64,000 nucleotides of DNA from GCA-002722245 sp038154685 (GCA_038154685.1 JAYPYW010000005.1:27983-91982); one strand, 5' to 3'; positions 18,471 through 27,776 are shown, counted from the stretch's first letter. Notes: a model not told the origin generated them from the letters alone. Made by a program: numbers and translations.

Positions 18471-18713
18471 ATGAACTTAGAAATTGTAACACCAGACAGC
18501 AAGGTATACGAAGGAGAAATCACTTCTATTGCTCTACCTGGAATTGATGGTTCGTTTCAGATTTTAAATAATCACGCTCCTATCGTTTCTGCTTTAGGAA
18601 CTGGGAAAATGACTGTTGTTGATGCGGCTAACCAAACACAAGAATACACTATTTCTGGTGGTGTAGTTGAAATGAATAACAATAAAGTTATCGTTTTAGC
18701 AGAATCAATTTAA
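18471..18713 (+). CDS. atpC: F-type ATP synthase subunit epsilon (short form)
   Basis: An 80-residue epsilon subunit that links the gamma shaft to the c-ring. It contains the N-terminal beta sandwich (LEIVTPDSKVYEGEI, LPGIDGSFQILNNHAPIVSALG, YTISGGVVEMNNNKVIVLAE). It stops before the two C-terminal helices found in the ~130-140-residue E. coli protein, which inhibit ATP hydrolysis there. Short forms are common in Bacteroidota, so this is not read as a truncation. It is followed by an intrinsic terminator. Confidence 0.95.
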   Translation: MNLEIVTPDSKVYEGEITSIALPGIDGSFQILNNHAPIVSALGTGKMTVVDAANQTQEYTISGGVVEMNNNKVIVLAESI

Positions 18714-18735
18714 GATTAGATTTTACTAATATAGA

Positions 18736-18766
18736 AAGCCTCTCCATTTTGGAGGGGCTTTTTTTG
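18736..18766 (+). terminator. Intrinsic terminator of atpDC
   Basis: Stem AAGCCTCTCC / GGAGGGGCTT (one G-T pair) with a five-base loop and a following T run. Confidence 0.88.
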
Positions 18767-18771
18767 TAACC

Positions 18772-18884
18772 TCCCGCGGATCTCGCAGATCTCACGGATC
18801 TTTAATCTCATAATCTGAACAATCTGTTGAAAAAAACAGCAATCAATTTGAATAAAAAATCTAAGGAATCTGAGGGCGAAAAAA
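18772..18884. repeat. Composite intergenic repeat after atpC
   Basis: Starts with TCCCGCGGATCTCGCAGATC, like 2829 and 62860, then continues with TAATCTGAACAATCTG and ends AATCTGAGGGCGAAAA, like 12613-12718. It therefore joins two halves of one repeat family in one place. Confidence 0.65.
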
Positions 18885-18897
18885 TTAAATTTAATCC

Positions 18898-20259
18898 ATG
18901 GATCAAACACAACAGCACATACAAACTGGAAAAGATAAATTCCTAAGTGACTTAATAGAACTTCTTAAAATTCCTTCTGTAAGTGCAAACTCGAATCATA
19001 ACGATGATACAAGACGATGCGCAGAATGGGTAAAATCAGCAATGGAAAAAGCTGGATTACAAAACACAGGCATTTATGAAACTCCTGGTCATCCGGTTGT
19101 TTTTGGTGAGTTTATAAAAGATGCTTCTTTACCAACTGTTTTAGTTTACGGTCATTACGATGTTCAACCTGCAGATCCTTTAGAACTTTGGACCTCCCCT
19201 CCTTTTGAGCCAGTAATTAAAGATGAAAAGATTTATGCCAGAGGTGCTGCCGATGACAAAGGACAATTCTTTATGTATTTTGCGGCATTAGAAAGCATGA
19301 TTAAAGCGGGTGAACTACCTTGTAATGTTAAAGTTTTAATTGAAGGTGAAGAAGAAGTTGGTTCTGAAAACTTGGAAGAATTTGTTTTAGCGAATAAAGA
19401 AATGCTTGCTAATGATGTTATCCTCGTTTCGGATACTCACATGATAAGCAATGAAAATCCATCTATTACAGCTGGTTTAAAAGGACTAGCTTACATGGAA
19501 GTTGAAGTAACTGGTCCAAACAGAGATTTACATTCGGGAACTTATGGAGGATCAGTTGGAAATCCAATCAATATCCTATGCAAAATGATTGCTTCATTAA
19601 CTGATGAAAATAATCATGTCACTATTCCTGGGTTTTATAATAAAGTAATTGAGGTTAGCCCAGCAGATAGAGCAGATATGGCAAGAGCGCCATTTGATTT
19701 AGATGAATTTAAAGCTTCTTTAGATATTGAAGAAGAACAAGGGGAAGCGGGTTATTCTACTCCTGAGCGACAAGGAATTCGCCCGACACTAGATGTAAAT
19801 GGAATTTGGGGTGGTTACACTGGTGAAGGAGCTAAAACAGTTCTCCCATCCAAAGCATTTGCTAAGATTTCAATGCGTTTAGTGCCAGATCAAAACAGTG
19901 ATGAAATTTCTAACATTTTCCAAAAACACTTTGAATCAATAGCTCCAAAATCAGTAAAAGTTAAAGTTTCTGCCCACCATGGTGGAGAACCTGCTGTTAC
20001 CGATTTAAACTCAAAAGGATATCAAGCTGCAAGCAAGGCAATGGAAACTACTTTTGGAAAAAAGCCAGTTCCTGTTCGCCAAGGAGGAAGTATTCCAATC
20101 GTTTCTTTCTTTGAAGACGCTCTTAATACAAAGTGCGTACTAATGGGATTTGGATTAAGCTCTGATGCTATTCATTCTCCAAATGAACATTTTGGTTTGT
20201 TCAATTTCTATAAAGGAATTGAGACTATTCCGTACTTCTTTAAATTCTTTGCTGAATAA
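18898..20259 (+). CDS. M20-family dipeptidase
   Basis: A 453-residue cytosolic zinc peptidase of the ArgE/DapE/carnosinase group. Metal-site motifs are GHYDVQPADP (first His and catalytic Asp), RGAADDKGQ (bridging Asp), EGEEEVGSENL (catalytic Glu pair) and a C-terminal HSPNEHFG His. The lid domain (DLHSGTYGGSVGNP) is also present. Relatives cleave dipeptides such as Xaa-His, but specificity is not visible. The stop codon overlaps the next start (TAATGA), coupling it to a DUF71 protein. Confidence 0.9.
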   Translation: MDQTQQHIQTGKDKFLSDLIELLKIPSVSANSNHNDDTRRCAEWVKSAMEKAGLQNTGIYETPGHPVVFGEFIKDASLPTVLVYGHYDVQPADPLELWTSPPFEPVIKDEKIYARGAADDKGQFFMYFAALESMIKAGELPCNVKVLIEGEEEVGSENLEEFVLANKEMLANDVILVSDTHMISNENPSITAGLKGLAYMEVEVTGPNRDLHSGTYGGSVGNPINILCKMIASLTDENNHVTIPGFYNKVIEVSPADRADMARAPFDLDEFKASLDIEEEQGEAGYSTPERQGIRPTLDVNGIWGGYTGEGAKTVLPSKAFAKISMRLVPDQNSDEISNIFQKHFESIAPKSVKVKVSAHHGGEPAVTDLNSKGYQAASKAMETTFGKKPVPVRQGGSIPIVSFFEDALNTKCVLMGFGLSSDAIHSPNEHFGLFNFYKGIETIPYFFKFFAE

Positions 20260-20960
20260 TGAAGAAAAAAGCCATTTTCGCATGGAGTGGAGGTAAAGAT
20301 TCCGCTTTGGCTCTTTCTTACATAATTGAACAAAACGAATTTGAAATTCTTGGGTTAATGACAACCTTAAACAAGAATTTTAAAAGGATTTCCATGCATG
20401 GTGTTCGGGAGGAAATGTTAGATAAACAAGCTGCCTCAATCGGGATCCCTTTGATAAAAATGTGGGTTAAAGAAGGATCTTACGAGGAATATGAAAAGCA
20501 AATGGAAAAGGTTCTTCTCGAATACAAAGCGAAAGGAATTACTCATGTGATTTTTGGGGATATTTTTTTAGAAGACTTAAAGGAATACCGAGACAATAAT
20601 TTAGCAAAAGTAGATCTTAAAGGGCATTACCCAATTTGGAAAAGGGACACCACTGAACTTATTAAAGAGTTTCTTGAAAAAGGATTTAAAACGATTACTT
20701 GCTGTATTAATGATCAACATTTAACCGAATTACATTCAGGAGCTTTAATAACAGCAAAATGGATAAAAGAACTTCCAAAAGAAGTTGATCCTTGTGGTGA
20801 AAATGGAGAATTTCATACCTTCTGTTTTGATGGCCCGATATTTAAAAAGCCACTTGAAATTTCAATAGGGGAAAAGAAATACCAGCCATTAGAGGAAAAA
20901 TACATTGATAAGTCTAAAGATCCTTATAAAAAGGGGTTTTGGTTTACTGATATATTTTAG
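20259..20960 (+). CDS. DUF71 / diphthine-ammonia ligase-like PP-loop ATPase
   Basis: A 233-residue adenine nucleotide alpha-hydrolase. It has the PP-loop FAWSGGKDSALAL at the N-terminus and the family signature DPCGENGEFHTFCFDGPIF near the C-terminus. In eukaryotes and archaea the family completes diphthamide on elongation factor 2. Bacteria lack diphthamide, so the substrate here must be different and is unknown. It overlaps the M20 peptidase by one base. Its end abuts a GTCATCGCAAGGGAC-type inverted repeat. Confidence 0.85.
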   Translation: MKKKAIFAWSGGKDSALALSYIIEQNEFEILGLMTTLNKNFKRISMHGVREEMLDKQAASIGIPLIKMWVKEGSYEEYEKQMEKVLLEYKAKGITHVIFGDIFLEDLKEYRDNNLAKVDLKGHYPIWKRDTTELIKEFLEKGFKTITCCINDQHLTELHSGALITAKWIKELPKEVDPCGENGEFHTFCFDGPIFKKPLEISIGEKKYQPLEEKYIDKSKDPYKKGFWFTDIF

Positions 20961-20970
20961 CAAATCATAC

Positions 20971-21034
20971 GTCATCGCAAGGGACAAAGCGATCTCTTAC
21001 TAAAAAATGAGATTGCTTCGTCCCTCGCAATGAC
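20971..21034. repeat. Inverted repeat GTCATCGCAAGGGAC...GTCCCTCGCAATGAC
   Basis: Arms 20971-20996 and 21009-21034 are inverted copies with four mismatches, around a 12-base loop. The GTCATTGCGAGG-GAAGCAATC phrase is a known kind of dispersed palindrome in many bacteria (recalled). It could terminate the DUF71 transcript. Confidence 0.75.
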
Positions 21035-21051
21035 CTTCTTTCTAATACTTT

Positions 21052-21121
21052 TTCTCACACAGATTAATATGATTATGCAATACTTGAAAATCGTATTAAT
21101 CACAATAATCTGTGTGAAAAC
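21052..21121. repeat. Inverted repeat TTTTCTCACACAGATTA, AATCTGTG family
   Basis: Arms TTCTCACACAGATTAATATGATTA and its near reverse complement at 21091-21118. It is the same AATCTGTG phrase family as 5702-5826. Confidence 0.7.
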
Positions 21122-21189
21122 TAAAAAAAATTAAAATTCATTTATGGAATTGTGTTTTGACCTGCATCTAAAGTTCAAAAGCAATTCAA

Positions 21190-22020
21190 ATGAATCAAAT
21201 TTTAAAACTTAAAGACCCTCGATATTTCCAAATATTATTCTTGGGTAGCTTCCTAACTTTTGGGTTAATTGCTCTGGATTGGAAGATCAACCTAGCCATT
21301 GTAGCTACTATAATCTTATCAGTCATTGCAACCCAGTTCATTGCAATAAAAACCTTCAAACTTTCTTATCAATCTATTCTTAGTTCGATAATTTCCGGAT
21401 TAGGTTTAATTCTGTTGTTAAGGGCAAATAAAATTGAAACATACATTTTAGCAGCAGTCCTAAGTATTGCGCCTAAATTTTTAATCCGGTTTAAAGGAAA
21501 GCACATATTCAATCCAGTAAACTTTGGAATCATCCTCACTATCCTAATTTCAGGAGATGCATGGATTTCTCCTGGACAATGGGGAAGCACTTCTCTTTAC
21601 TTATTAGGTATTGGAATTTTCTCATGGCTGGTACTTACAAAGGTTAAGCAATTAGTTAACGGACTTGTTTTCCTTTCAACCTTATTTATTCTCGAAACTG
21701 TTTATTTGAACCTGTATTTGGAGTGGCCAATGGACTTTGTGTGGCATAAGTTCACGAGTGGTTCGTTGCTGTTATTCAGCTTCTTTATGATCACCGATCC
21801 ACGCACCACTCCAAATCATTTTTTAACGCGAGGAATTTGGGCCGCTGTTGTTGCTGGTATTTCATTTTACTTAATGGAATTTCACTACCTATCCGCTGCT
21901 CCGTTTTGGGTGTTATTCTTTATCTCACCCTTAACACCCTTTATTGATTCTCTTTCTAAGGCTAAATCTTTTAAATGGTCTCTCTCAGAGCACTCAGAAT
22001 GCTCTGAGACAAAAATCTAA
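21190..22020 (+). CDS. NqrB/RnfD-like membrane protein lacking the flavin threonine
   Basis: A 276-residue protein with about nine to ten membrane helices, matching the NQR2/RnfD/RnfE-type family. Landmarks are KHIFNPVNFGI and SGSLLLFSFFMITDPRTTP. In RnfD and NqrB the latter block reads SGAT-x(8)-TDP and the Thr carries covalent FMN. Here that position is Leu, so this protein probably does not carry covalent FMN. There are no other rnf/nqr genes nearby; instead a DUF2330 gene follows after 62 bases. The last ~12 residues (LSEHSECSETKI) are encoded by an intergenic-type repeat. Role unknown; a non-redox or altered electron-transfer membrane partner of DUF2330 is inferred. Confidence 0.8.
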   Translation: MNQILKLKDPRYFQILFLGSFLTFGLIALDWKINLAIVATIILSVIATQFIAIKTFKLSYQSILSSIISGLGLILLLRANKIETYILAAVLSIAPKFLIRFKGKHIFNPVNFGIILTILISGDAWISPGQWGSTSLYLLGIGIFSWLVLTKVKQLVNGLVFLSTLFILETVYLNLYLEWPMDFVWHKFTSGSLLLFSFFMITDPRTTPNHFLTRGIWAAVVAGISFYLMEFHYLSAAPFWVLFFISPLTPFIDSLSKAKSFKWSLSEHSECSETKI

Positions 22021-22062
22021 ATAACAACTAATTCTCTGAGAACTCTGAGAACTCTGAGAGCT
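21981..22062. repeat. CTCTGAG inverted repeat overlapping a coding end
   Basis: CTCAGAGCA (seven-base loop) TGCTCTGAG forms a perfect 9-bp hairpin inside the coding sequence. After the stop, AACTCTGAG is repeated in tandem (22034-22062). The two parts are inverted relative to each other. Confidence 0.65.
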
Positions 22063-22082
22063 AAAAACACAAATCAAGAAAT

Positions 22083-23567
22083 ATGAAAAAGTCAAGTTTA
22101 ATTATTGGTGCATTAACTACACTAACAACAGCAGCACAAGCCTTTTGTGGATTTTACGTAGCAAAAGCAGATGGTAAATTATTTAACAAATCATCGCAAG
22201 TAATTATGGTTCGTAACGAATCTACAGATCGAAACACCATTACAATGGCCAACGATTATCAAGGAGATTTTAAAGAATTCGCCATGGTAGTTCCAGTTCC
22301 AGTTGTGCTTAAAGAGAAGGATATAAAAGTGGTTAAGAAAAACCTTTTTGATCGATTTGATTCTTATTCAGCTCCAAGATTAGCAGAGTATTATGATGAA
22401 AATCCTTGTTGGGATTATGCGATGCTCGAAGACTCAGAAATGGTTTTTGAGGCAAAAGCATCAGCAGCGCCAATGAGAAATTCATTAACAAAAAATAAAA
22501 AATACGAAGGGGTAGCTATTGAAGCAAAATATGAAATAGGTGAATACGATATATTAATCTTGTCAGCCAAGGAATCTGATGGGCTAAAGAACTGGCTAAC
22601 CGATAACGATTATAAAATTCCCGCAAAAGCAGAAGAGGTATTAACGCCATACATAAAAGACGAAATGAAATTCTTCGTTGCAAAGATTAATACTCAAAGG
22701 TTAAAGAATAGAAACGGAGAATACTTAAGCCCCATTCAAATTTCGTTCATCCATAAAAAGTTCATGCTTCCAATTCGATTAGGAATGGCTAACGCAAATG
22801 GAACACAAGATTTAATTGTATACGCTTTAACAAAAAATGGTAGAGTTGAAACCTCGAATTACAGAACGGTAGAGATGCCTTCCAATAACGAAGTTCCATT
22901 ATTTGTAGAGGATGCTTTTGGAGAATTTTACAAAAGTGTTTTTTCAAAAGCATGGACCAATAATAAATCAGCTTCTTTCTTAGAATATTCATGGGATTTA
23001 GATGGAAGAAATTTCACAAAATGTGATCCGTGCAACACAACTCCTCCTGCAGCACAAGAGTTAGTAAATGCTGGTGTTGACTGGCTTTCCTTTAGAAACG
23101 ATAGATGGGGAAGTAATTATTCTGGTCAGCTTCACTTTACGCGATTACATGTGAGGTATGATAGAGAACATTTCCCTCAAGATTTAGCTTTTACGGAAAC
23201 GCGAAACAAACAAAACTTTCAGTGCAGATATGTACTGAGACATCCAGCTAAAATTCAAGATGAATCATGTGAACAGGTTTTACCCTACTATCAAAGAGTA
23301 TTGGAAAGAAGACAAAAAGAGATGCGAACGCTCGAAGAAATAACTTGGTGGAAAAAGGATTGGTATAAAGCTTACCCTCAAAAATATGAAGACAAAATCG
23401 CAAGGTTAGAGAGCAGACAAAACAACAATTCAAAGGACGAAAAAAGAAACGAAATTTTCCCGTTTTTTAAGTTCCCTAATTTCCCTCCTCCAATGCTTTG
23501 GTTTGTCGCTGGAATTGGATTGGTTTTAATATCCTTTATTCGATTCTTCAAATTACAAAGAAACTAA
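22083..23567 (+). CDS. DUF2330 domain protein
   Basis: A 494-residue exported protein: a signal ending in AQAFC, then the DUF2330 start FCGFYVAKADGKLFNKSSQVIMVRNE and AMVVPVPVVLKEKDIKVV. It has several cysteine pairs (CDPC, ENPCW) that may be disulfides. There is one C-terminal membrane helix (MLWFVAGIGLVLISFIRFF) followed by a short basic tail. The bulk therefore lies in the periplasm, anchored in the inner membrane. The pairing with an RnfD-like gene suggests a two-part membrane complex. No catalytic residue is known for the family. A strong terminator follows. Confidence 0.82.
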   Translation: MKKSSLIIGALTTLTTAAQAFCGFYVAKADGKLFNKSSQVIMVRNESTDRNTITMANDYQGDFKEFAMVVPVPVVLKEKDIKVVKKNLFDRFDSYSAPRLAEYYDENPCWDYAMLEDSEMVFEAKASAAPMRNSLTKNKKYEGVAIEAKYEIGEYDILILSAKESDGLKNWLTDNDYKIPAKAEEVLTPYIKDEMKFFVAKINTQRLKNRNGEYLSPIQISFIHKKFMLPIRLGMANANGTQDLIVYALTKNGRVETSNYRTVEMPSNNEVPLFVEDAFGEFYKSVFSKAWTNNKSASFLEYSWDLDGRNFTKCDPCNTTPPAAQELVNAGVDWLSFRNDRWGSNYSGQLHFTRLHVRYDREHFPQDLAFTETRNKQNFQCRYVLRHPAKIQDESCEQVLPYYQRVLERRQKEMRTLEEITWWKKDWYKAYPQKYEDKIARLESRQNNNSKDEKRNEIFPFFKFPNFPPPMLWFVAGIGLVLISFIRFFKLQRN

Positions 23568-23573
23568 TAGGAC

Positions 23574-23602
23574 AGCCGGCTATAAAAGCCGGCTTTTTTT
23601 TG
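23574..23602 (+). terminator. Intrinsic terminator of DUF2330 unit
   Basis: AGCCGGC / GCCGGCT stem, short AT loop, and an eight-T tail, 7 bases after the stop. Confidence 0.9.
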
Positions 23603-23661
23603 TAACAAAAATCGATCAAAAAGGTTTTACTTATACAACTCAAAATCAGTAATTTGGACTA

Positions 23662-26600
23662 GTGAGGAAGTTTCTGTGGACCATATTGATGCTCATAATT
23701 TCTTTCTCTGGATTTTCCCAGGGAGGATACTTCCTGCAAAACACCGGGCAACTTCCTGATAATGTGATTTTTACATCTCGACTTAATTATGGAAATATTT
23801 TCATCGAGAAGGACGGAAAAATCACTGTTAAGGTATTTGATCCTGAGCAATTTGATGAGTTTTTTCATCACGATCACAATCACTCAGAGGAGAATGAAGA
23901 AGATCATAATCACAAAAACAGCCATAATCACAAATCTTTTTTCTCAGGAAATAAAGAAAAACTATTACAAACACATACTTTCCACATCAACTTTTTAGGG
24001 GCTGATTTTAACACTTCGTTTAGCTCGAAAAACTTTGCTGAATTCAAAGTAAATATTCTTCACGGAAATGACCCTTCAAAATGGGCAACCGATTTAACTC
24101 CCTTTTCTGAGATCGAATTAGAAGATATCTACCCGGGAATCAATATCAAATTTTACTTTGTGGATAACAGTCTGAAATACGATTATATCCTTTCTCCTGG
24201 CTCAGATTTAAACAATTTAAAGATTCAATATGAACATTTGAACAACATAATTATATCTGACACTAGGGTTATTTTAGATGCTTCAACTGGAATAATTACA
24301 GATGAAGATCCCTATTCCTATCTCTCCAATTCACCTCAGCAAAAGATTAAAACTACATTCCAGAAAATTAATTCTAATACTGTTCAACTTTATACAGGAC
24401 TAGAAGAAGTAACCCAAAAATTGATTGTTGATCCAAAGGTTAATTTTTCTACATACACAGGGGCAACCTCAGATAACTGGGGGTATACAGCAACTTATGA
24501 TAATGCTGGAAATGGTTATGCAGGAGGTATTGCTAGAGGACTACTTCCCGGAAGCTACCCAACAACTACTGGAGCTGCCCAAGAAATTTATGGAGGTGGT
24601 CAAATTGATATGACTATATCAAAATTCAGCCCAGATGGTGAAAGTTTGATCTACTCAACTTACATTGGGGGAGCTGGTTTAGAGGCACCACACAGCATGG
24701 TTGTAAATAACAACAATGAATTGATTATTTATGGAGTAACAAGTTCAATTGACTACCCTACTTCTTCAACTGGATTTGACAGAACTTTCAATGGAGGTAC
24801 TTACGTTAAAACCAGTAATATTTTTGAATTTAACGATGGAACCGATATCGTTATTACAAAATTATCCTCTTCTGGAAATGCAATTCTTGGAAGTACTTAT
24901 TATGGAGGAACTGCTAACGACGCAATGAACGATTCATACAAAACTAATGGACTAGCCCACAATTATGCTGATGACTATCGTGGCGAGATTACGGTTAATG
25001 ATGCTGGAGAAATTTTTATTTCGTCAGTTACATCTTCACCTGATTTACCTGTGGCAAATAGTTTTCAGTTAACATACGGAGGTGGAAGTCAGGATGGTTG
25101 TGTAGCCAAATTTAATAGCGATTTATCTACCATGATTTGGGGGAGCTTCTTAGGTGGACCTGGAGATGATGCTTGTTACGCAAGTAAACAAAACTCATCG
25201 GGTGAAACCTATGTGACTGGAGGAACAACTACTTCAGATTTTGCGTCTTATGGGTTTTCAAATGTAAATAGCGGTGGTATTGATGGATTCCTAGCTAGAA
25301 TTTCAGCCGATGGTTCAAGTATTCTAGATGGACGATTTATTGGTACAAGTGATTATGATCAAAGTTACTTTGTAGAAGTTGACCATGAAGACAAAATATA
25401 TTGTTTTGGTCAGTCACTAGGAGCTATGCCAATAACTGCAGGCGCATATAATAACCCTAATAGTGGTCAGTTCCTACAAAAGTATTCTGCTGATCTCTCA
25501 TCAATTGAAGCAGCAACAGTATTTGGATCCGGTGATGGCGTAGTAAACATAGTTCCAAGTGCTTTTATGGTAAGTAATTGTAAAGAGGTTTACCTTTCTG
25601 GTTGGGGCGGAGTTTCAACCGGAGACAAAACTTTCGGGACACGAAATATGCCTATTACCGGAGATGCTTTCCAATCAACTACAGATGGCTCAGATTTTTA
25701 TTTTATGCTTCTCGGACCTGATTTTGACGAACTAAAATTCGGAACTTATTATGGTGGAAATGGACTTGGCGAGCACAACGACGGAGGAACTAGTCGTTTT
25801 GATAGAAGTGGCACAATTTACCAATCGGTATGTGCTGGATGTGGAGCATCAAGTGCTTTCCCTACTACCCCAGGAGTTCACTCAACAACGAATAATTCTT
25901 TCAACTGTAATCTTGCTTTAATTAAAAGCGACATCTCTAAATTCAGTGCTAATATCAAATTCACCAAAGACTCGGTTCACTGTGAAAATGAACCTGTAAC
26001 CTTTGAAAATCAAAGTACTGGAGGAACGAGTTATGAATGGATTTTCCCAGATGGCACATCCTCTAATGACTATGATGCAGTTTACTTTTTCCCAGATACA
26101 GGAAGATACACTGTTTCGTTAATTGCAATCGACTCCACTCAATGCCCTTTTGCAGACACATCGGATGTTGTAGTAAACATTATTAAAGTTCCTGAGGTTG
26201 AAATTAATATCGACACCTTCCTTTGTAAGGATAACTCACTTACAATTAATACCGTTGGAGGTCCTATTGACACCAATTACACTTGGTGGAATGATGATTC
26301 AACCTTCACCCTTATAAAGGGTCCTGATTTAACAGTTACTCCAGATAGTACTACTACTTATTTTGTTAGATACACAAACATGTGTGGATCTACAACTTCT
26401 TCTGTAAACGTGCCTGTATATTACCCCCCTGAAAGTAGCTCAGCGTTTGATACCATTTGTGAGGGCGAACAATTCAGTTCTTATTTCTATTATGACGAAG
26501 ACTATGATGTTACTGAATTAAATGGTAAAAGCTTTACCCTAGATAAAGATTCCATTTTCTTTCCCCCTGGAGTTTCTGATATCTATTACATAAACACAGA

Positions 26601-27372
26601 AGGATCTTGTGGTGAAGGGATTGATACATTTGAAATTGAGTTTGTTGAAATTGACGCAGTTTCTGGTCCTGACACTATAGTTTGTGCTGGTGAAGAGATA
26701 GATATTTTTGCGAAAGGGGCTGAAAATTATAAATGGGATGAAACTGAATTCCCTGATAACTTTACCGATTCTATTTTAACCGTAAATCTTACTGAAACTA
26801 AAACATATTATCCAGAATTGTCTATTGGTAGATGTTCGGAAATTGATACAATTGAGGTTAAAGTTTTCCCTAAACCTTTCCAACCTCATGATGAAGAATA
26901 CATCATCAATTTCAAGGATGAAATTAACGTTTCGCTAAATCCAAGTTTTAGTTATTCATGGACACCAAGAACTTATTTAGATTGTGCAGATTGTTTTGAG
27001 ATTAATGCAAGTCCGGAAGAAGATATTACTTATTACTTTTCTTACTCTGATGATAAGAGCTGTAGAATTACAGATTCGATCCAAGTAAAAGTTATTTTCC
27101 CAATTTATATCCCCAACACTTTTACTCCTGATAACGATGGAATAAACGATGTTTTTTATGCTTATAGCGAGATTCTAGATGATTATGAACTTACAATATT
27201 CAATAGATGGGGTGAACTCATATTTAGAACAACAGACTTAGATATTGGTTGGGATGGAACATTTAATGGTGACCCACAGCAAATTGGAGTTTATGTTTAC
27301 GAACTTAAGTACGTTTTCCGTCATACAGATCAACAAAGACAACAAGTAGGATTAGTCAATCTCTTGAGATAA
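23662..27372 (+). CDS. Secreted T9SS type B protein with SBBP-like and PKD domains
   Basis: A 1236-residue cell-surface protein. GTG 23662 starts a signal peptide ending FSGFSQ. Then comes a DUF7948-like N-terminal domain (QNTGQLPDNVIF, WATDLTPFSEIELEDIYPGINI). A His/Asp/Glu-rich insert lies at ~69-92. A long beta-propeller-like stretch of repeats follows (ISKFSPDGESLIYSTYIGG, ITKLSSSGNAILGSTYYGG, VAKFNSDLSTMIWGSFLGG). PKD-like domains begin at ~775. A gliding-motility-associated type B C-terminal domain closes it (FTPDNDGINDVF, LTIFNRWGELIF, WDGTFNG, GVYVYEL), which directs export by the type IX system. Likely an adhesin or matrix protein. Confidence 0.88.
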   Translation: MRKFLWTILMLIISFSGFSQGGYFLQNTGQLPDNVIFTSRLNYGNIFIEKDGKITVKVFDPEQFDEFFHHDHNHSEENEEDHNHKNSHNHKSFFSGNKEKLLQTHTFHINFLGADFNTSFSSKNFAEFKVNILHGNDPSKWATDLTPFSEIELEDIYPGINIKFYFVDNSLKYDYILSPGSDLNNLKIQYEHLNNIIISDTRVILDASTGIITDEDPYSYLSNSPQQKIKTTFQKINSNTVQLYTGLEEVTQKLIVDPKVNFSTYTGATSDNWGYTATYDNAGNGYAGGIARGLLPGSYPTTTGAAQEIYGGGQIDMTISKFSPDGESLIYSTYIGGAGLEAPHSMVVNNNNELIIYGVTSSIDYPTSSTGFDRTFNGGTYVKTSNIFEFNDGTDIVITKLSSSGNAILGSTYYGGTANDAMNDSYKTNGLAHNYADDYRGEITVNDAGEIFISSVTSSPDLPVANSFQLTYGGGSQDGCVAKFNSDLSTMIWGSFLGGPGDDACYASKQNSSGETYVTGGTTTSDFASYGFSNVNSGGIDGFLARISADGSSILDGRFIGTSDYDQSYFVEVDHEDKIYCFGQSLGAMPITAGAYNNPNSGQFLQKYSADLSSIEAATVFGSGDGVVNIVPSAFMVSNCKEVYLSGWGGVSTGDKTFGTRNMPITGDAFQSTTDGSDFYFMLLGPDFDELKFGTYYGGNGLGEHNDGGTSRFDRSGTIYQSVCAGCGASSAFPTTPGVHSTTNNSFNCNLALIKSDISKFSANIKFTKDSVHCENEPVTFENQSTGGTSYEWIFPDGTSSNDYDAVYFFPDTGRYTVSLIAIDSTQCPFADTSDVVVNIIKVPEVEINIDTFLCKDNSLTINTVGGPIDTNYTWWNDDSTFTLIKGPDLTVTPDSTTTYFVRYTNMCGSTTSSVNVPVYYPPESSSAFDTICEGEQFSSYFYYDEDYDVTELNGKSFTLDKDSIFFPPGVSDIYYINTEGSCGEGIDTFEIEFVEIDAVSGPDTIVCAGEEIDIFAKGAENYKWDETEFPDNFTDSILTVNLTETKTYYPELSIGRCSEIDTIEVKVFPKPFQPHDEEYIINFKDEINVSLNPSFSYSWTPRTYLDCADCFEINASPEEDITYYFSYSDDKSCRITDSIQVKVIFPIYIPNTFTPDNDGINDVFYAYSEILDDYELTIFNRWGELIFRTTDLDIGWDGTFNGDPQQIGVYVYELKYVFRHTDQQRQQVGLVNLLR

Positions 27373-27386
27373 TCAGAAAATAAAAA

Positions 27387-27414
27387 GAGGGTTGTACTTG
27401 CCGATACAACCCTC
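27387..27414 (+). terminator. Hairpin after T9SS protein gene
   Basis: GAGGGTTGTA / TACAACCCTC, 10 perfect pairs with an 8-base loop, 15 bases after the stop. The T run is weak, so termination is likely but not certain. Confidence 0.55.
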
Positions 27415-27481
27415 AATATACATGCTTAAAAGAACTTGGGTGACATAACCCCTTATGTCAGCTATTATTGTTACGTCGTGT

Positions 27482-27628
27482 CTATAATGCACAAGGTTTT
27501 AAAAGGATACACTTTTAAATAAAAAAACCTCAAAAAAATTGAGGCTTCAAAATACTCGATTGTATTATCTAAAGTTGGTAATGTGTGTGTGGCACTATAA
27601 TGCACGGAATCTTAAAATGATACAGTTT
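27482..27628. repeat. Pair of direct repeats CTATAATGCAC...GATACA..TTTT
   Basis: Copies at 27482-27516 and 27595-27628 share CTATAATGCAC, TTAAAA and GATACA-TTTT at equal spacing, 113 bases apart. Between them lies a minus-strand terminator-like hairpin. Confidence 0.55.
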
Positions 27629-27665
27629 TTTTGAGAAGGAAGAAGGGAGAATTTATTAAAGTTCG

Positions 27666-27746
27666 TCATCCTGAGGAAGCGAAGGATCTCAAGCATAATT
27701 TTGTATTACGTATTTACCGTAGACCCTTCAACTCCGCTCAGGATGA
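27666..27746. repeat. Inverted repeat TCATCCTGAGG...CTCAGGATGA
   Basis: Arms 27666-27689 and 27721-27746 are inverted copies with few mismatches around a 31-base loop. The CATCCTGAGC-GAAGGATCT phrase is a widely seen dispersed palindrome in Bacteroidota (recalled). Confidence 0.7.
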
Positions 27747-27755
27747 TTAACAAAC

Positions 27756-27776
27756 AAAAAGCCAGCTATGCTGGCT
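27756..27776 (-). terminator. Intrinsic terminator of the MazG gene
   Basis: On the minus strand AGCCAGC / GCTGGCT with a three-base loop, then TTTTTG; 60 bases after the MazG stop. Confidence 0.75.

Noticed and set aside
20259..20960. True diphthamide synthesis enzyme
   Set aside because: Bacteria do not make diphthamide; only the family name is carried over.
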